From positions 1,488,001-1,552,000 of the forward strand of contig OZ246009.1 of assembly GCA_965230535.1 (NCBI GenBank): a stretch of 64,000 nucleotides of DNA, written 5' to 3'. This document shows, piece after piece, positions 35,433 through 44,642 of this stretch. The notes beneath the pieces were generated by a model. The model had not been told where the DNA came from and searched no databases. It worked only from the letters and a program-made list of their open reading frames with translations. The position numbers were made by a program, and so were the translations under genes. Numbering within the stretch: position 1 is the first letter of the stretch; each line of letters starts with the position of its first letter. Source of the DNA: JAUILH01 sp965230535 (GTDB lineage: Bacteria; Bacteroidota; Bacteroidia; Flavobacteriales_D; JAUILH01).

Positions 35433-36497
35433 TTAGTCGAACAAATGTAAAAAATTGCTTTGATTGGCTTTCACAGAATAATTTTCTTCTACAGTTTTTC
35501 TGGCTTCCTGTCCCATTTTTAACAAGTTCGATTTGTTGGTCAATAGTTTTTCCAAAGCAGATCGCCATTCATCAGGTGTATTGGACAGAAAACCATTTTT
35601 TTCGTGCTGTATGATGCTTGTATTGACGCCAACCGGGGAAGTAATTGCAGGAATGCCAAGAGACATGTATTGGAGTGCCTTGAAACCACATTTACCTTTG
35701 GCCCATTGGTCATCTTCAAGTGGCATAATGCCAATATCTATTTGGGATAAAACGGCTATCTCATTTTCTTTTGACCATTTAATAAAGTTTAAGCTTTTTG
35801 GTCCTGATTTAGGTGGCAAATCTGAAATCACCCGAAATTCAAATTCATGTTGTTTTTCCAACTCTTCTATAATAGGATAGATGGCATAGAGGTAGCGAAT
35901 GGTTGAGTGTGAACCTGTCCATCCGATAATTGGCTTTTCGTTGTTGTGTTGTGCCATCTTGTTGTGATAGTTCTCCGTATCAATTGTTGTTGGATTGATG
36001 ACAACGTTGGCATTCCATTGTTTGGCGTAGTTACCCAAATAGTCATTTCCACATGAAACAACATCAGCCCACTGACATAGTTTTTTCACATTGGAATAAC
36101 GCTTAAGAGAGCTCACTGCTTTGTTACTTTCAGAGTAATTTTTGAGCCAGATGGCATCATCAAAATCGTAAACTACTTTCTTACCAAGCTTGCAAATCAA
36201 CCATTCGAGAACCGGAAAGCCCATAGGCTTCACTTCTCTGTGAATGAAAATAATGTCGTACTGTTTGATAGAGAATAGTAAGAACCAGCGTTTAAACCAG
36301 GCGCCAAGTATGGCAAAGGTCTTTTTAATGAAACGTCCCTCTTTATAGAGAATCTCCCAGGTACTTTGTTTGAGGTAAGGAGCGATTACAAAGGTGAAAT
36401 CATGCGCCTCTAAAAAGCTCAAATACTGCTCGTAACGGAAGCGCTGACTGGGAGCCTTTCCGGTAGGATAGGGGGCTATGAATAGGATTTTTTTCAC
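35433..36497 (-). CDS. glycosyltransferase, GT4/GT-B type
   Basis: This 354-residue cytoplasmic enzyme of polysaccharide or glycolipid synthesis has no signal peptide. The N-terminal domain begins KKILFIAPYPTGKAPSQRFR. The C-terminal nucleotide-sugar domain includes IGWTGSHSTIRYL, the DIGIMPLEDDQWAKGKCGFK segment that holds the E-x7-E-like region, and IPAITSPVGVN. The start is GTG at 36497; no ATG is near. It is divergent from the CapD-type dehydratase gene, with 108 bases between the starts, so the two may be co-regulated. Donor and acceptor are unknown. Confidence 0.87.
   Translation of the reverse strand: MKKILFIAPYPTGKAPSQRFRYEQYLSFLEAHDFTFVIAPYLKQSTWEILYKEGRFIKKTFAILGAWFKRWFLLFSIKQYDIIFIHREVKPMGFPVLEWLICKLGKKVVYDFDDAIWLKNYSESNKAVSSLKRYSNVKKLCQWADVVSCGNDYLGNYAKQWNANVVINPTTIDTENYHNKMAQHNNEKPIIGWTGSHSTIRYLYAIYPIIEELEKQHEFEFRVISDLPPKSGPKSLNFIKWSKENEIAVLSQIDIGIMPLEDDQWAKGKCGFKALQYMSLGIPAITSPVGVNTSIIQHEKNGFLSNTPDEWRSALEKLLTNKSNLLKMGQEARKTVEENYSVKANQSNFLHLFD
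35442..35449 (-). promoter_or_regulatory. -7 element (TACATTTG) for the gcvT-comB operon
   Basis: A perfect TAnnTTTG that lies inside the last codons of the upstream glycosyltransferase gene. The predicted start near 35437 gives a 17-base leader (containing AAAGGAAAT) to the gcvT ATG. Confidence 0.55.
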
Positions 36498-36593
36498 CTT
36501 GAGGCTACAAATAAAATCAATACTTTGATGTCATTCGTTTTCTCAAATTAATTTTATGAACACGATTTATTTAAACTCGCCGATCGATTCTTT

Positions 36594-36601
36594 TATATTT
36601 G
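36594..36601 (+). promoter_or_regulatory. -7 element (TATATTTG) giving a predicted leaderless mRNA with GTG start
   Basis: A perfect TAnnTTTG, then AAGC, then GTG at 36606. The predicted transcript begins with the G of the start codon. Confidence 0.65.
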
Positions 36602-36605
36602 AAGC

Positions 36606-38483
36606 GTGAAAATCTTACCAGAAAGAAATGCACCCCGTTGGTTAATCTTTATGATTGATATTGGGATTTGTTTGTTTGCCCTCATGCTGGCCTATCTGGT
36701 GCGATTTGATTTTTTGAGTCTGCCATACGAAGAAGAACTTCCCATTTTAAAGCAGGCATTACCATGGTACATTCTTATTCGGGCATCTGTATTTTATTTG
36801 ATGAAGACTTATGCAGGAATTATCAGGTACACCAGTACACAAGATGCAAAACGTTTGTTTGTTGCCGTGAGCCTGGGGAGTTTGATCTTTTTGGCGATTA
36901 GCCCAATCAAGAAAGAGTATGGAGATGGATTTTATTTCCTTCCTATGACCATTATCCTGGTCGAATACATGGCAAGTGTTTTCTTTCTAATATCTTCCAG
37001 AATTGCACTTAAATTACTGTATTTCGAATCTCAAAGAGAGAAGAAAGATTTATTAAGGGTCGTGATATATGGAGCTGGCCAGGCTGGACTTATTGCTAAA
37101 AGAACTCTGGATAGAGAAGGTACGAGAAAGCTGGTTGTAGTGGCTTTTGTAGATGATGATAAAAAGAAGAGTTCTAAGACGCTGGAAGCCGTTAAAATCC
37201 TGCACAGTTCTCAGCTAGACGATTTTCTGAAGGACGGTAAGGCAGACCAGCTGATCATTAGTATGCAGCAGGTAGATGCTGATAACAGAAAGCAGGTGGT
37301 GGATACTTGTATCAAATATGGTGTTGAGGTATTGAATGTCCCGCCTGTAAGCACCTGGATCAATGGAGAGTTGAATGTTAAACAGCTTAGAAAAATTAAG
37401 ATTGAGGATTTGTTGGGCAGACGTCCGATTAGAATTAGCAATGACAAGCTGGCCAACGACATTGAAGGGAAAATGGTCATGGTTACCGGAGCCGCCGGTT
37501 CTATTGGAAGTGGATTGGCCCGACAAATTATTCGTCACAATCCAAAAAAGATCATTCTGCTCGACCAGGCAGAGTCTCCTCTGTACGAAATTGAACAGGA
37601 ATTGATCAGAGATGGCTACAAAGACAAATTAATAGCCATAGTAGCCGATATCACCAATGTGTCCAGAATGAAGGACATTATGAAGGACATTAAGCCAGAC
37701 AGTATTTACCATGCAGCGGCATACAAACATGTGCCGTTGATGGAATTAAATGTTCATGAAGCAATAGAGACCAATGTAGCCGGAACCAAGAATCTGGTTG
37801 ATTTGGCGATAGAATACAAGGTCGAGAAGTTCATCATGATCTCTACAGATAAAGCGGTAAACCCAACCAGTGTGATGGGAGCGACCAAACGAACTGCAGA
37901 GATTTATGCACAAACTGCACGAGAGAACGTAAGTACCAAATTCATCACAACCAGATTTGGGAATGTGCTTGGATCTAACGGTTCCGTAATTCCTTTGTTT
38001 AGAAAACAAATTGAGCAGGGTGGTCCTTTAACCGTGACGCACCCGGAAGTGACTCGCTATTTTATGACCATTCCGGAAGCCTGTCAGTTGGTTTTGGAAG
38101 CAGGTTCGATGGGAGCAGGTGGAGAGATTTTCATTTTCGACATGGGAGAATCGGTGAAAATTGTTGATTTGGCAGACCAAATGATTCGCTTAAGTGGATT
38201 AAAACCAGGTGAAGATATTGACATTGAGTTTACCGGTTTGCGACCAGGTGAAAAGCTGTATGAAGAGCTGTTGTCGAACGAAGAAAACACTGTTAAGACA
38301 CACCATCCACAGATTATGATTGCCAAAGTTCGTCATTACGATCTAGGCGAAATTTCTGGTGTTTTTGATACCATGATTTCATTAAACAGAGCTGGTGAAA
38401 TTGATCAGGCCGTTAAGAAAATCAAAGATTTGGTACCAGAGTATCTCAGCAACAACTCGGAATTTACTAAATTTGACGCCTAA
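36606..38483 (+). CDS. membrane-bound nucleotide-sugar 4,6-dehydratase (FlaA1/CapD/WbpM family)
   Basis: The 625-residue enzyme makes the 4-keto-6-deoxy sugar intermediate used for surface polysaccharides. Four membrane helices (about 12-135) are followed by a CoA-binding-like domain with YGAGQAGLIAKRTL (about 155-168). The catalytic SDR domain (about 280-590) binds NAD at VTGAAGSIGSGLARQI, and the active site block is MISTDKAVNPTSVMGATKR (about 408-426), with the Thr-Asp-Lys seen in this family. RFGNVLGSNGSVIPLF is the substrate block. The start is GTG at 36606. Likely substrate is UDP-N-acetylglucosamine. Confidence 0.93.
   Translation: MKILPERNAPRWLIFMIDIGICLFALMLAYLVRFDFLSLPYEEELPILKQALPWYILIRASVFYLMKTYAGIIRYTSTQDAKRLFVAVSLGSLIFLAISPIKKEYGDGFYFLPMTIILVEYMASVFFLISSRIALKLLYFESQREKKDLLRVVIYGAGQAGLIAKRTLDREGTRKLVVVAFVDDDKKKSSKTLEAVKILHSSQLDDFLKDGKADQLIISMQQVDADNRKQVVDTCIKYGVEVLNVPPVSTWINGELNVKQLRKIKIEDLLGRRPIRISNDKLANDIEGKMVMVTGAAGSIGSGLARQIIRHNPKKIILLDQAESPLYEIEQELIRDGYKDKLIAIVADITNVSRMKDIMKDIKPDSIYHAAAYKHVPLMELNVHEAIETNVAGTKNLVDLAIEYKVEKFIMISTDKAVNPTSVMGATKRTAEIYAQTARENVSTKFITTRFGNVLGSNGSVIPLFRKQIEQGGPLTVTHPEVTRYFMTIPEACQLVLEAGSMGAGGEIFIFDMGESVKIVDLADQMIRLSGLKPGEDIDIEFTGLRPGEKLYEELLSNEENTVKTHHPQIMIAKVRHYDLGEISGVFDTMISLNRAGEIDQAVKKIKDLVPEYLSNNSEFTKFDA
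38468..38475 (+). promoter_or_regulatory. -7 element (TAAATTTG) inside the end of the dehydratase gene
   Basis: A perfect TAnnTTTG within the last codons of the upstream gene. The predicted start near 38480 gives a 15-base leader to ATG 38495. Confidence 0.45.
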
Positions 38484-38494
38484 TTTAATTTGAG

Positions 38495-38899
38495 ATGACA
38501 AACGATTTACATGTAGAATTGGCAGAGTTGCAAAAGGAAATTGGAAGCTATATTGGTGGACTAGAGTCGAATAGCATTATTTTTCAATTCCATGATGAAG
38601 ATGCCGGAGTGAAGTTGGATCTGGTGACTGTAAATCCACGTCACAGACAGTCATTTCTATTTCACAGCGAACAAGGCTACGACAAATTGGACTGCCTTAA
38701 GAAAATGCTGGCTTACGTTCAGGATTATAAGGAAAAGGACAGTTCATATACCATTCAGTGGAGTTTGAAAGGGGAAGATGATTTACAAACTTCCTATTTC
38801 CGTGCAAAGAACATCTTGAGCGCACTTGATAAGTTGTACTATGGCAGAGATATGAATGCGGTAACCGTATTCAGCGTAGTGCTTAACCCAATCGCATAG
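38495..38899 (+). CDS. conserved hypothetical protein, 134 residues
   Basis: A small soluble protein with no signal peptide or membrane segment. Residues LDLVTVNPRHRQSFLFHSEQ (about 47-66) and a C-terminal YYGRDMNAVTVFSVVLNPIA stand out. The fold looks mixed alpha/beta. Its TAG stop overlaps the GTG start of the thioesterase gene as TAGTG, so the two are translated together. I do not recognise the family and propose no function. Confidence 0.75.
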   Translation: MTNDLHVELAELQKEIGSYIGGLESNSIIFQFHDEDAGVKLDLVTVNPRHRQSFLFHSEQGYDKLDCLKKMLAYVQDYKEKDSSYTIQWSLKGEDDLQTSYFRAKNILSALDKLYYGRDMNAVTVFSVVLNPIA

Positions 38900-39288
38900 T
38901 GGTTCGCACAACAATCCAAATTAGATTTTCTGATGTGGATATGGCTGGTCATGTTCACAATGCAGCTTATCTGCAATATTTTGAATTAGGTAGAATCGAT
39001 TTCTTCAAAAAGAAAATTTTGGATGGTGCCTGGGATTGGGAAAAAAGAAGCCTGATTTTAGCCAGAAATGAGATTGATTACAAACTTCCGGTTCTTTTAG
39101 AAGATGAATTGATCGTGGAAACGTCATTCGAATCAATGGGAAACACTTCCATTACCTTGTCTTATATAGTACTCAAGAATGGTGAAAAGTGTGCAAGCGG
39201 TCGATCGATACTGGTTTGTTTTGATTACGAACAAAACAGCAAAATTTCCATTCCTGAAGAATGGAAAAGAAAGTTTGAAGCTTTGTAA
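38899..39288 (+). CDS. hotdog-fold acyl-CoA thioesterase (4HBT/YbgC type)
   Basis: A 129-residue protein with the single hotdog domain. The N-terminal block RFSDVDMAGHVHNAAYLQYF (about 9-28) contains the conserved Asp and the GHVHN loop of the 4-hydroxybenzoyl-CoA thioesterase group. The second half includes ARNEIDYKLPVLLEDELIVE. It hydrolyses an acyl-CoA in the cytoplasm; chain preference is unknown. The start is GTG, overlapping the upstream stop. Confidence 0.9.
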   Translation: MVRTTIQIRFSDVDMAGHVHNAAYLQYFELGRIDFFKKKILDGAWDWEKRSLILARNEIDYKLPVLLEDELIVETSFESMGNTSITLSYIVLKNGEKCASGRSILVCFDYEQNSKISIPEEWKRKFEAL

Positions 39289-39292
39289 ATCC

Positions 39293-39778
39293 CTATTTTT
39301 CCGAAGGAATCTTAGACCATGCCTGATGAACGCCTTCCAGAGTCTGGATCATCATTTTCTGTTGGTTGATTTCTTCCAGCATAATCGTTTTGTAGATGCT
39401 GTCTGCGGTAAACAAAATGCTCAATTGTCTGCTGTTAATGTCAAAACTCCAACGACCACCTTCCACAAGCACAATAGAATCTTCTTCCGGTTTTGGTGAT
39501 GAAATAAACCAGGTTCTGTCAGGCATAAAGGTTTGTTTCAAGCCAAAAAGCGGATTGTCGGCTTCAATGGACTGCTCGTTTATTTGAATCAATTGCCACG
39601 AACCATAAAGTAACTTTACTTCAGTACTGTCAACTGCAGGATCAACTACCAAATCTTCTTGTGGCGTTTCTTTCGATGGAATCTTACCGCCGTCTTCCAC
39701 TTCTTCCGAATCACCGGAACCACAAGCGCTCAAAAAAATAAGAGCGAGACTAACCGTGAATAGTTTCAGATTTCCCAT
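39293..39778 (-). CDS. lipocalin-like lipoprotein
   Basis: This 161-residue lipoprotein (MGNLKLFTVSLALIFLSACGSG, acylated Cys near residue 19) is followed by an acidic linker and a beta-rich domain. That domain begins LLYGSWQLIQINEQSIE, a Gly-x-Trp start typical of lipocalin-like domains. No catalytic residues are evident. ATG at 39778 gives a clean signal peptide; an earlier in-frame ATG at 39802 would add eight residues. The 5' end overlaps the miaE gene by 29 bases, so it may be translated from the miaE transcript. Confidence 0.75.
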   Translation of the reverse strand: MGNLKLFTVSLALIFLSACGSGDSEEVEDGGKIPSKETPQEDLVVDPAVDSTEVKLLYGSWQLIQINEQSIEADNPLFGLKQTFMPDRTWFISSPKPEEDSIVLVEGGRWSFDINSRQLSILFTADSIYKTIMLEEINQQKMMIQTLEGVHQAWSKIPSEK

Positions 39779-40331
39779 AGTTCTGAATGATATTAGCTTC
39801 ATATTCTAAAAATGCTTCCCATCTGGCATCTACATCAATGCCTTTACCATATTTTCTGGCAAAACCGATAAAAGTCGTATAGTGATTCGCTTCACTGATC
39901 ATCAACTCATGATAGAATTTTTTTAAATCTTCATCATTGATTTCCTGAGACAATATTCTGAATCGTTCACAGCTTCTGGCTTCAATCATAGCGGCAAACA
40001 AAAGCTTGTCAACCAAAACCTCTTCATAGTTGCCACCACGACGGATGTATTTTATTAAATCGTGTACATAAGGATCCTTGCGTTCTCTTCCCAACTTATA
40101 ACCTCTTTCAAGAATCTTGTTGTGAACCATTCCAAAATGCTCCACTTCTTCCTGCACAATCTTAACCATTTCCTGCACCAAATCCGGATGTTCCGGGTAA
40201 TGAACCATCAATGTAATGGCATTTGAAGCCGCTTTTTGTTCACACCATGCATGATCCGTTAAGATTTCTTCAATGTTCTTTTCAACCACATTTACCCATC
40301 GCGGATCAGTGGCCATTTTTAAGCCTAACAT
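39750..40331 (-). CDS. miaE: tRNA-(ms2io6A)-hydroxylase
   Basis: MiaE is a non-haem diiron monooxygenase of ferritin-like fold that hydroxylates the modified adenosine at position 37 of tRNAs reading codons starting with U. The 193 residues fit the family. Iron-ligand motifs are visible in DHAWCEQKAA, VQEEVEHFGMVH, EARSCERF and ISEANHYTTF (Glu and Glu-x-x-His pairs). A promoter at 40347 excludes the upstream TTG start and supports ATG 40331. The lipoprotein gene downstream overlaps it. Confidence 0.92.
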   Translation of the reverse strand: MLGLKMATDPRWVNVVEKNIEEILTDHAWCEQKAASNAITLMVHYPEHPDLVQEMVKIVQEEVEHFGMVHNKILERGYKLGRERKDPYVHDLIKYIRRGGNYEEVLVDKLLFAAMIEARSCERFRILSQEINDEDLKKFYHELMISEANHYTTFIGFARKYGKGIDVDARWEAFLEYEANIIQNYGKSETIHG

Positions 40332-40346
40332 AATCTCAATTTTGCA

Positions 40347-40354
40347 CAAAAATA
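40347..40354 (-). promoter_or_regulatory. -7 element (TATTTTTG) for miaE
   Basis: A perfect TAnnTTTG on the minus strand. The predicted start near 40342 leaves 11 bases to the ATG at 40331. Confidence 0.6.
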
Positions 40355-40450
40355 CACAAGTCGCATAGATATTAACAATTTGTGGAAAAGTATCCCTTTG
40401 AATCCCTTATGAATGCAGTTATATTGCAGTGTACATTAAAAACATTAAGT

Positions 40451-41536
40451 GTGAGGAAACAAGGATTAATCATGGCCCTACTGCTGGCCAGTGGCTGTGC
40501 TTTTGCCCAGCCCGACCTAAGTGAAAGGGAGCAGGCATATAAAGATTCGATCGCAAATGTGAATGCGGCAAACGAGCAAAATGCAGCCAGTAGAGAACTT
40601 TACAATGAAGGAATTTCGTTGTTTGAGGGCAAGAAATACAAACAAGCCATCGGTAAGTTTGGAGAAGCCATTAAGATAGATCCCGAATTTGCAGATGCAT
40701 ACTACAATAAAGGTGTTGCTGAGAATGAGGCTCAAATGTTTAAACAAGCGGCCAAAACTTTTTCAACTTTAATGGATAAAGAAAGATCTGGTAAAGCCTT
40801 GTATCAAAGAGCTTTGGCTTATCAGGGGATGAATGATTACTCCAAGGCCGAAACAGACTATGAAGCAGCCATGAAAATGGATAGCGGAAATGAAAAGGTG
40901 GTCTACAATTTTGGAACACTTAAATTCATTCAAAAGGACTACGATGGTGCCATTAAGTTGTTTGATAAAGCCATTGCCATTAAGAGCGATTTTGCTTTTG
41001 CATACAACGACAGAGGAAGTGCTCATAGGATGAAAAAGGAGTATTCCAAAGCCATTGCAGATTATGAAAAAGCTGCTAAGATGAATCCTAAGTTGACTTT
41101 TGTGCTCAACAATATCGGGACAACCAAAAAGAACATGAAGGATTATCCGGGAGCTATTGCCGCATACAATCGTGCATTGAGCGTGGATGATAAATACTAC
41201 CTGGCTTATAACAATCGTGGGAGCGTTCTTTTTGAGCAAGGGAAGTATGATGATGCTTTAAAAGATTTCAATAAAGCCATTCAGTTGAACAGTACTTATG
41301 CACCTGCGTACAATAATCAGGGGACGGTCTACTTCAAAAAAGAGCAATACAAAAAGGCAGTAGAGAGTTTCGATAAAGCGATCAAACTCAATAAAGATTA
41401 CGCCAATGCCTATGTTAACAGAGGTACTGCTAAAGAGCGTTTAAGAGACGAAGGAGGCGCTTGCCAGGATTGGAGCAAAGCCAGAGAATTAGGAGCCGAA
41501 GACGCCAAATTATATCATAGTACTAACTGTCAATAA
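40451..41536 (+). CDS. secreted TPR-repeat protein upstream of a PorE-like protein
   Basis: The protein is built of about eight TPR repeats (YNNRGSVLFEQGKYDDALKD and similar) after an exported N-terminus (RKQGLIMALLLASGCAFAQ). The start is uncertain. GTG at 40451 gives a compact signal peptide and 361 residues, ATG at 40409 gives 375 and GTG at 40382 gives 384 with an atypical N-terminus. It ends with RLRDEGGACQDWSKARELGA, a closing repeat common in Bacteroidota TPR proteins. Eight bases separate it from the OmpA-family gene, so an envelope complex with that protein is likely. Confidence 0.87.
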   Translation: MRKQGLIMALLLASGCAFAQPDLSEREQAYKDSIANVNAANEQNAASRELYNEGISLFEGKKYKQAIGKFGEAIKIDPEFADAYYNKGVAENEAQMFKQAAKTFSTLMDKERSGKALYQRALAYQGMNDYSKAETDYEAAMKMDSGNEKVVYNFGTLKFIQKDYDGAIKLFDKAIAIKSDFAFAYNDRGSAHRMKKEYSKAIADYEKAAKMNPKLTFVLNNIGTTKKNMKDYPGAIAAYNRALSVDDKYYLAYNNRGSVLFEQGKYDDALKDFNKAIQLNSTYAPAYNNQGTVYFKKEQYKKAVESFDKAIKLNKDYANAYVNRGTAKERLRDEGGACQDWSKARELGAEDAKLYHSTNCQ

Positions 41537-41544
41537 ATCAAATC

Positions 41545-43629
41545 ATGAAAAACTTAAAGTTAATTGCTACTGCGCTATTGGTTGGATTTATTGGTCTGAC
41601 AAACGCACAAAATGTCGACTTCAAAGCGTCCAACTTTAAAGACGACAAAGAAGGCTTAAAGAAAGCCGTGGAAAACATTAAAAAGGGAGATGAATTTTAT
41701 GAATTAGGAACGGATGCTGTTTTTAACACAAGACCTCCTAAAGATAATTTCAAGAAAGCCATCAAGCATTACATTGTGGCTCAAAAGTTCAACCCAAACA
41801 ATGCAGAACTTAACTTCAAATTAGGGGTTTCGTATGCATACACGACTCAGAAATACAGATGTCCAAAGTTTATTAAAAAGGCAGCTGAGCTGGACTCTGA
41901 TGTGGATCACTTTTTACCATACTATCTTGGATTGGCTTACCAGTTGGAAGGCGAATTCGATAAGGCAGTAAAGTCCTACAAGCAGTTCGAAGAAGAGTAT
42001 AGAAAGGCTGATAATTTTGGGAAATTCGTTAAGAAGCGTAAAAAGGAATGCTCTTTAGCCAAAGAATTAACAGCCAAACCAGAACGTGTTTGGGTAGATA
42101 ATATGAAGGCTCTGAACTCTGCTAAGGACGACTTCAATCCGTCAATTACAACTGATGGAGAGACCATTATTTTCACAAGTAACCGAATGAATGGAAAAGA
42201 TGTGAATGCAGTGGGAGACTACGATATGGATGTGTATTCTGCTGAGTACGCTAACGGAAGCTGGGGAAAACCAGTGCCACTTAAAGGGGGTATCAATTCT
42301 GCTGAAGATGATTACTCTTCTAACTTGTCCTACGACGGAACAAAAATGTTGATGTACAAAGATGCCGGAGGACATTTCGATATTTATGAAAGTACTTTAA
42401 AAGGAGCCGTGTGGTCTGCACCGGTGAGCTTTGCAAATGCTGTGAATAATCCGAATAACCAAACACATGCTTCATATTACTACGATCAAATTAAGGTATA
42501 CTATCTGGCAGATAAGAATACCGGAAACATGGTTGGTAAGGGAGCAGATATCTACTACACTGGAGTTATTGATAGAAGAACCAGAAAGTATGGAACGGGA
42601 ACACCTGCTGGTAAAGAAATCAATTCTTCTTTCCACGAAGGATCGGTATACATGCACCCGGATGGTGAAACTATGTACTTATCGTCTCAGGGACATAACT
42701 CAATCGGAGGAATGGACATTTTCGTCTCCAAAAAGGTACAGGGTAACTGGACAGAGCCTGTGAACCTGGGATACCCTATCAATACACCTTATGATGATGA
42801 AGTATTCGCAATTACAGCCAGTGGAAAGTATGCGTACATTGCTTCTAACAGACCGGGTGGTTCAGGTGGAATGGATATCTACAAAGTGACCTTCTGGGGA
42901 CCAGACAAGCCATTGTTGGTAGATACTGAAGATTTCCTTTTGGCAAGTGCCATTGCACCTATCAAAGACAACAGCATTAAAAGTGCGAAAAAGGTGGATA
43001 GAAAGAGTTTAACGGTATTTAAAGGAAAAACCATTGATGCCTTAACTAAGAAACCGGTTGAAGCAAATATTGAGATTGTAGATAACTCAAATGGAAGTAA
43101 AATCAACCAGTTAACTACCAACTCAGCATCTGGTAAATTCCTTATTTCTCTTCAATCTGGATTGAACTATGGTATTGCTGTAAAGGCAGACGGTTACTTA
43201 TTCCACTCTGAGAATTTTGATATTGAGAACGGAGGAGAATACAATATGGTGAATAAAGTGATTGAGCTTAAAAACATCAAAATTGGTTCTAAAATCGCCT
43301 TGAGAAATATCTTCTTTGAAACGGCAAAGGCTACCTTGAAGTCAGAATCCAACAAGGAATTGGACAGATTGGTTAAGCTGATGAAAGATGTGCCCGGACT
43401 TAAAGTTGAGATTTCGGGACATACGGATAATACAGGATCTGCAAAGCTGAATGACAAGTTATCTCAGGATAGAGCTCAGTCGGTTGTAGACTATCTAACC
43501 AGCAAAGGAATTGATAAAGGACGAATGGCTGCTAAAGGTTACGGAAGTAATCAACCTGTTGCTACCAACAATTCGGCAGAAGGTCGCCAGCAAAACAGAC
43601 GTGTTGAATTTGAAATAACCGGTAACTAA
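41545..43629 (+). CDS. PorE-like OmpA family protein (TPR, PD40 propeller, CRD, OmpA domain)
   Basis: This is a 694-residue exported protein (signal MKNLKLIATALLVGFIGLTNAQ). In order it has a TPR region (about 40-165), a PD40 beta-propeller (about 185-460, with FNPSITTDGETIIFTSNRM and GEDDYSSNLSYDGTKM-like repeats), a carboxypeptidase-regulatory-like domain (about 490-560, VFKGKTIDALTKKPVEANIE) and an OmpA peptidoglycan-binding domain (about 580-694, EISGHTDNTGSAKLNDKLSQ). This order is that of PorE of the type IX secretion system. Many Bacteroidota carry several paralogues, so the role in T9SS is inferred. It forms a pair with the TPR gene upstream. Confidence 0.9.
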   Translation: MKNLKLIATALLVGFIGLTNAQNVDFKASNFKDDKEGLKKAVENIKKGDEFYELGTDAVFNTRPPKDNFKKAIKHYIVAQKFNPNNAELNFKLGVSYAYTTQKYRCPKFIKKAAELDSDVDHFLPYYLGLAYQLEGEFDKAVKSYKQFEEEYRKADNFGKFVKKRKKECSLAKELTAKPERVWVDNMKALNSAKDDFNPSITTDGETIIFTSNRMNGKDVNAVGDYDMDVYSAEYANGSWGKPVPLKGGINSAEDDYSSNLSYDGTKMLMYKDAGGHFDIYESTLKGAVWSAPVSFANAVNNPNNQTHASYYYDQIKVYYLADKNTGNMVGKGADIYYTGVIDRRTRKYGTGTPAGKEINSSFHEGSVYMHPDGETMYLSSQGHNSIGGMDIFVSKKVQGNWTEPVNLGYPINTPYDDEVFAITASGKYAYIASNRPGGSGGMDIYKVTFWGPDKPLLVDTEDFLLASAIAPIKDNSIKSAKKVDRKSLTVFKGKTIDALTKKPVEANIEIVDNSNGSKINQLTTNSASGKFLISLQSGLNYGIAVKADGYLFHSENFDIENGGEYNMVNKVIELKNIKIGSKIALRNIFFETAKATLKSESNKELDRLVKLMKDVPGLKVEISGHTDNTGSAKLNDKLSQDRAQSVVDYLTSKGIDKGRMAAKGYGSNQPVATNNSAEGRQQNRRVEFEITGN

Positions 43630-43658
43630 TAGTTGGCAAAACATAGTTAACGGATTCT

Positions 43659-43694
43659 TTATCCCGATTCTGATTTCAGGATCGGGATTTTTTT
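43659..43694 (+). terminator. rho-independent terminator of the TPR/PorE-like operon
   Basis: ATCCCGAT (43661-43668) pairs with ATCGGGAT (43681-43688), and the stem is followed by seven T. Confidence 0.9.
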
Positions 43695-43697
43695 GCT

Positions 43698-44642
43698 CTA
43701 ATTAGCAGGTTTCCAAATGTCATTGTTGAGGTCCAGAATGTCTATGATGGCGATCATTTGACAAGCAAACCAGTAACTTTTGAATAAGTGCATATAATGG
43801 TCGGCTTTCAGTCTGAAGTCGTGATCAAATTGATCTCTGTCGTATTCATAGGTAAAGTATAGTTTACCATCAAAAAATGCCATTTGAAAACTCTTCCCGT
43901 CAAAGATTTGATCCAGTTCGAGCAGACGTTCCATAAAAGCGGGTGAAAAAATGTACCGGCCTTCAACCTGATCCGGTCCCCTTAAATCAAATACTTTTTC
44001 AAATCTGGGATCTTCCAAAGGAATGCGGTCGAATTTATCAAATCGGGAAGCGATTTTTCCCAGCAAACCTTTGTCTGCCACATCATGTATTAAGATGTAA
44101 TGGTTCTTAAAATTCTTGTTAAAATCACATTCCATAAAGACACCCGAAAAATGGACTTTGCCTTCATTACCAGTTGTTTCAGCTTTGGCCTCACAGTATC
44201 TGAAATTGATATTGCCAAATTTGCCTGAGACCTGATCTTCTGTATGATATTTATCGTAGTGCCTGTAATGGAGTAAAGTCGCATCAAAAAGTGGCCTGCC
44301 GATTCCCTTTGTTGGCTGATAAACCAAAACAGGATCAATAAACTCCAACATTCGGGTAATCACATTTTGCTTGTACTTCTCGTTCCAGGAGTCCTTACTC
44401 TTAAAAAGAAACAACAGTGCAGCAGCCAGTCCGAAAAACAGAACGCCAACTATTGAATAACCCAGAATGAAGCAAACAACACCAATGATAAAGACTGTTC
44501 CGCTTCCAATAGCAATGGCTTGATGTTGTTTTTGAATGACTTGTCTCTCAATTTCAAGTTTCCTGAGCTCCGGTTTAAGTTCTTTTTCAAAGAATTCTTT
44601 AAAGCCTTCTTCATTGACTTTATGTCGCTCTGCGATACTCAT
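43698..44642 (-). CDS. DUF3137 membrane protein (second copy)
   Basis: This 314-residue protein has a charged N-terminal segment (FKEFFEKELKPELRKLEIER), two adjacent membrane helices (about 46-85) and a cytoplasmic C-terminal domain with the DUF3137 blocks HYSHYDKYH-like YRHYDKYHTEDQVSG, FKNHYILI, and DPRFEKVFDLRGPDQVEGRYI. It is a diverged paralogue of the neighbour at 44639-45598, which shares EDPxFEKxFxVxGxDQVEARYILSP. The start overlaps the neighbour's stop as ATGA. DUF3137 proteins commonly sit beside LemA, as here; their function is unknown. Confidence 0.85.
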   Translation of the reverse strand: MSIAERHKVNEEGFKEFFEKELKPELRKLEIERQVIQKQHQAIAIGSGTVFIIGVVCFILGYSIVGVLFFGLAAALLFLFKSKDSWNEKYKQNVITRMLEFIDPVLVYQPTKGIGRPLFDATLLHYRHYDKYHTEDQVSGKFGNINFRYCEAKAETTGNEGKVHFSGVFMECDFNKNFKNHYILIHDVADKGLLGKIASRFDKFDRIPLEDPRFEKVFDLRGPDQVEGRYIFSPAFMERLLELDQIFDGKSFQMAFFDGKLYFTYEYDRDQFDHDFRLKADHYMHLFKSYWFACQMIAIIDILDLNNDIWKPAN

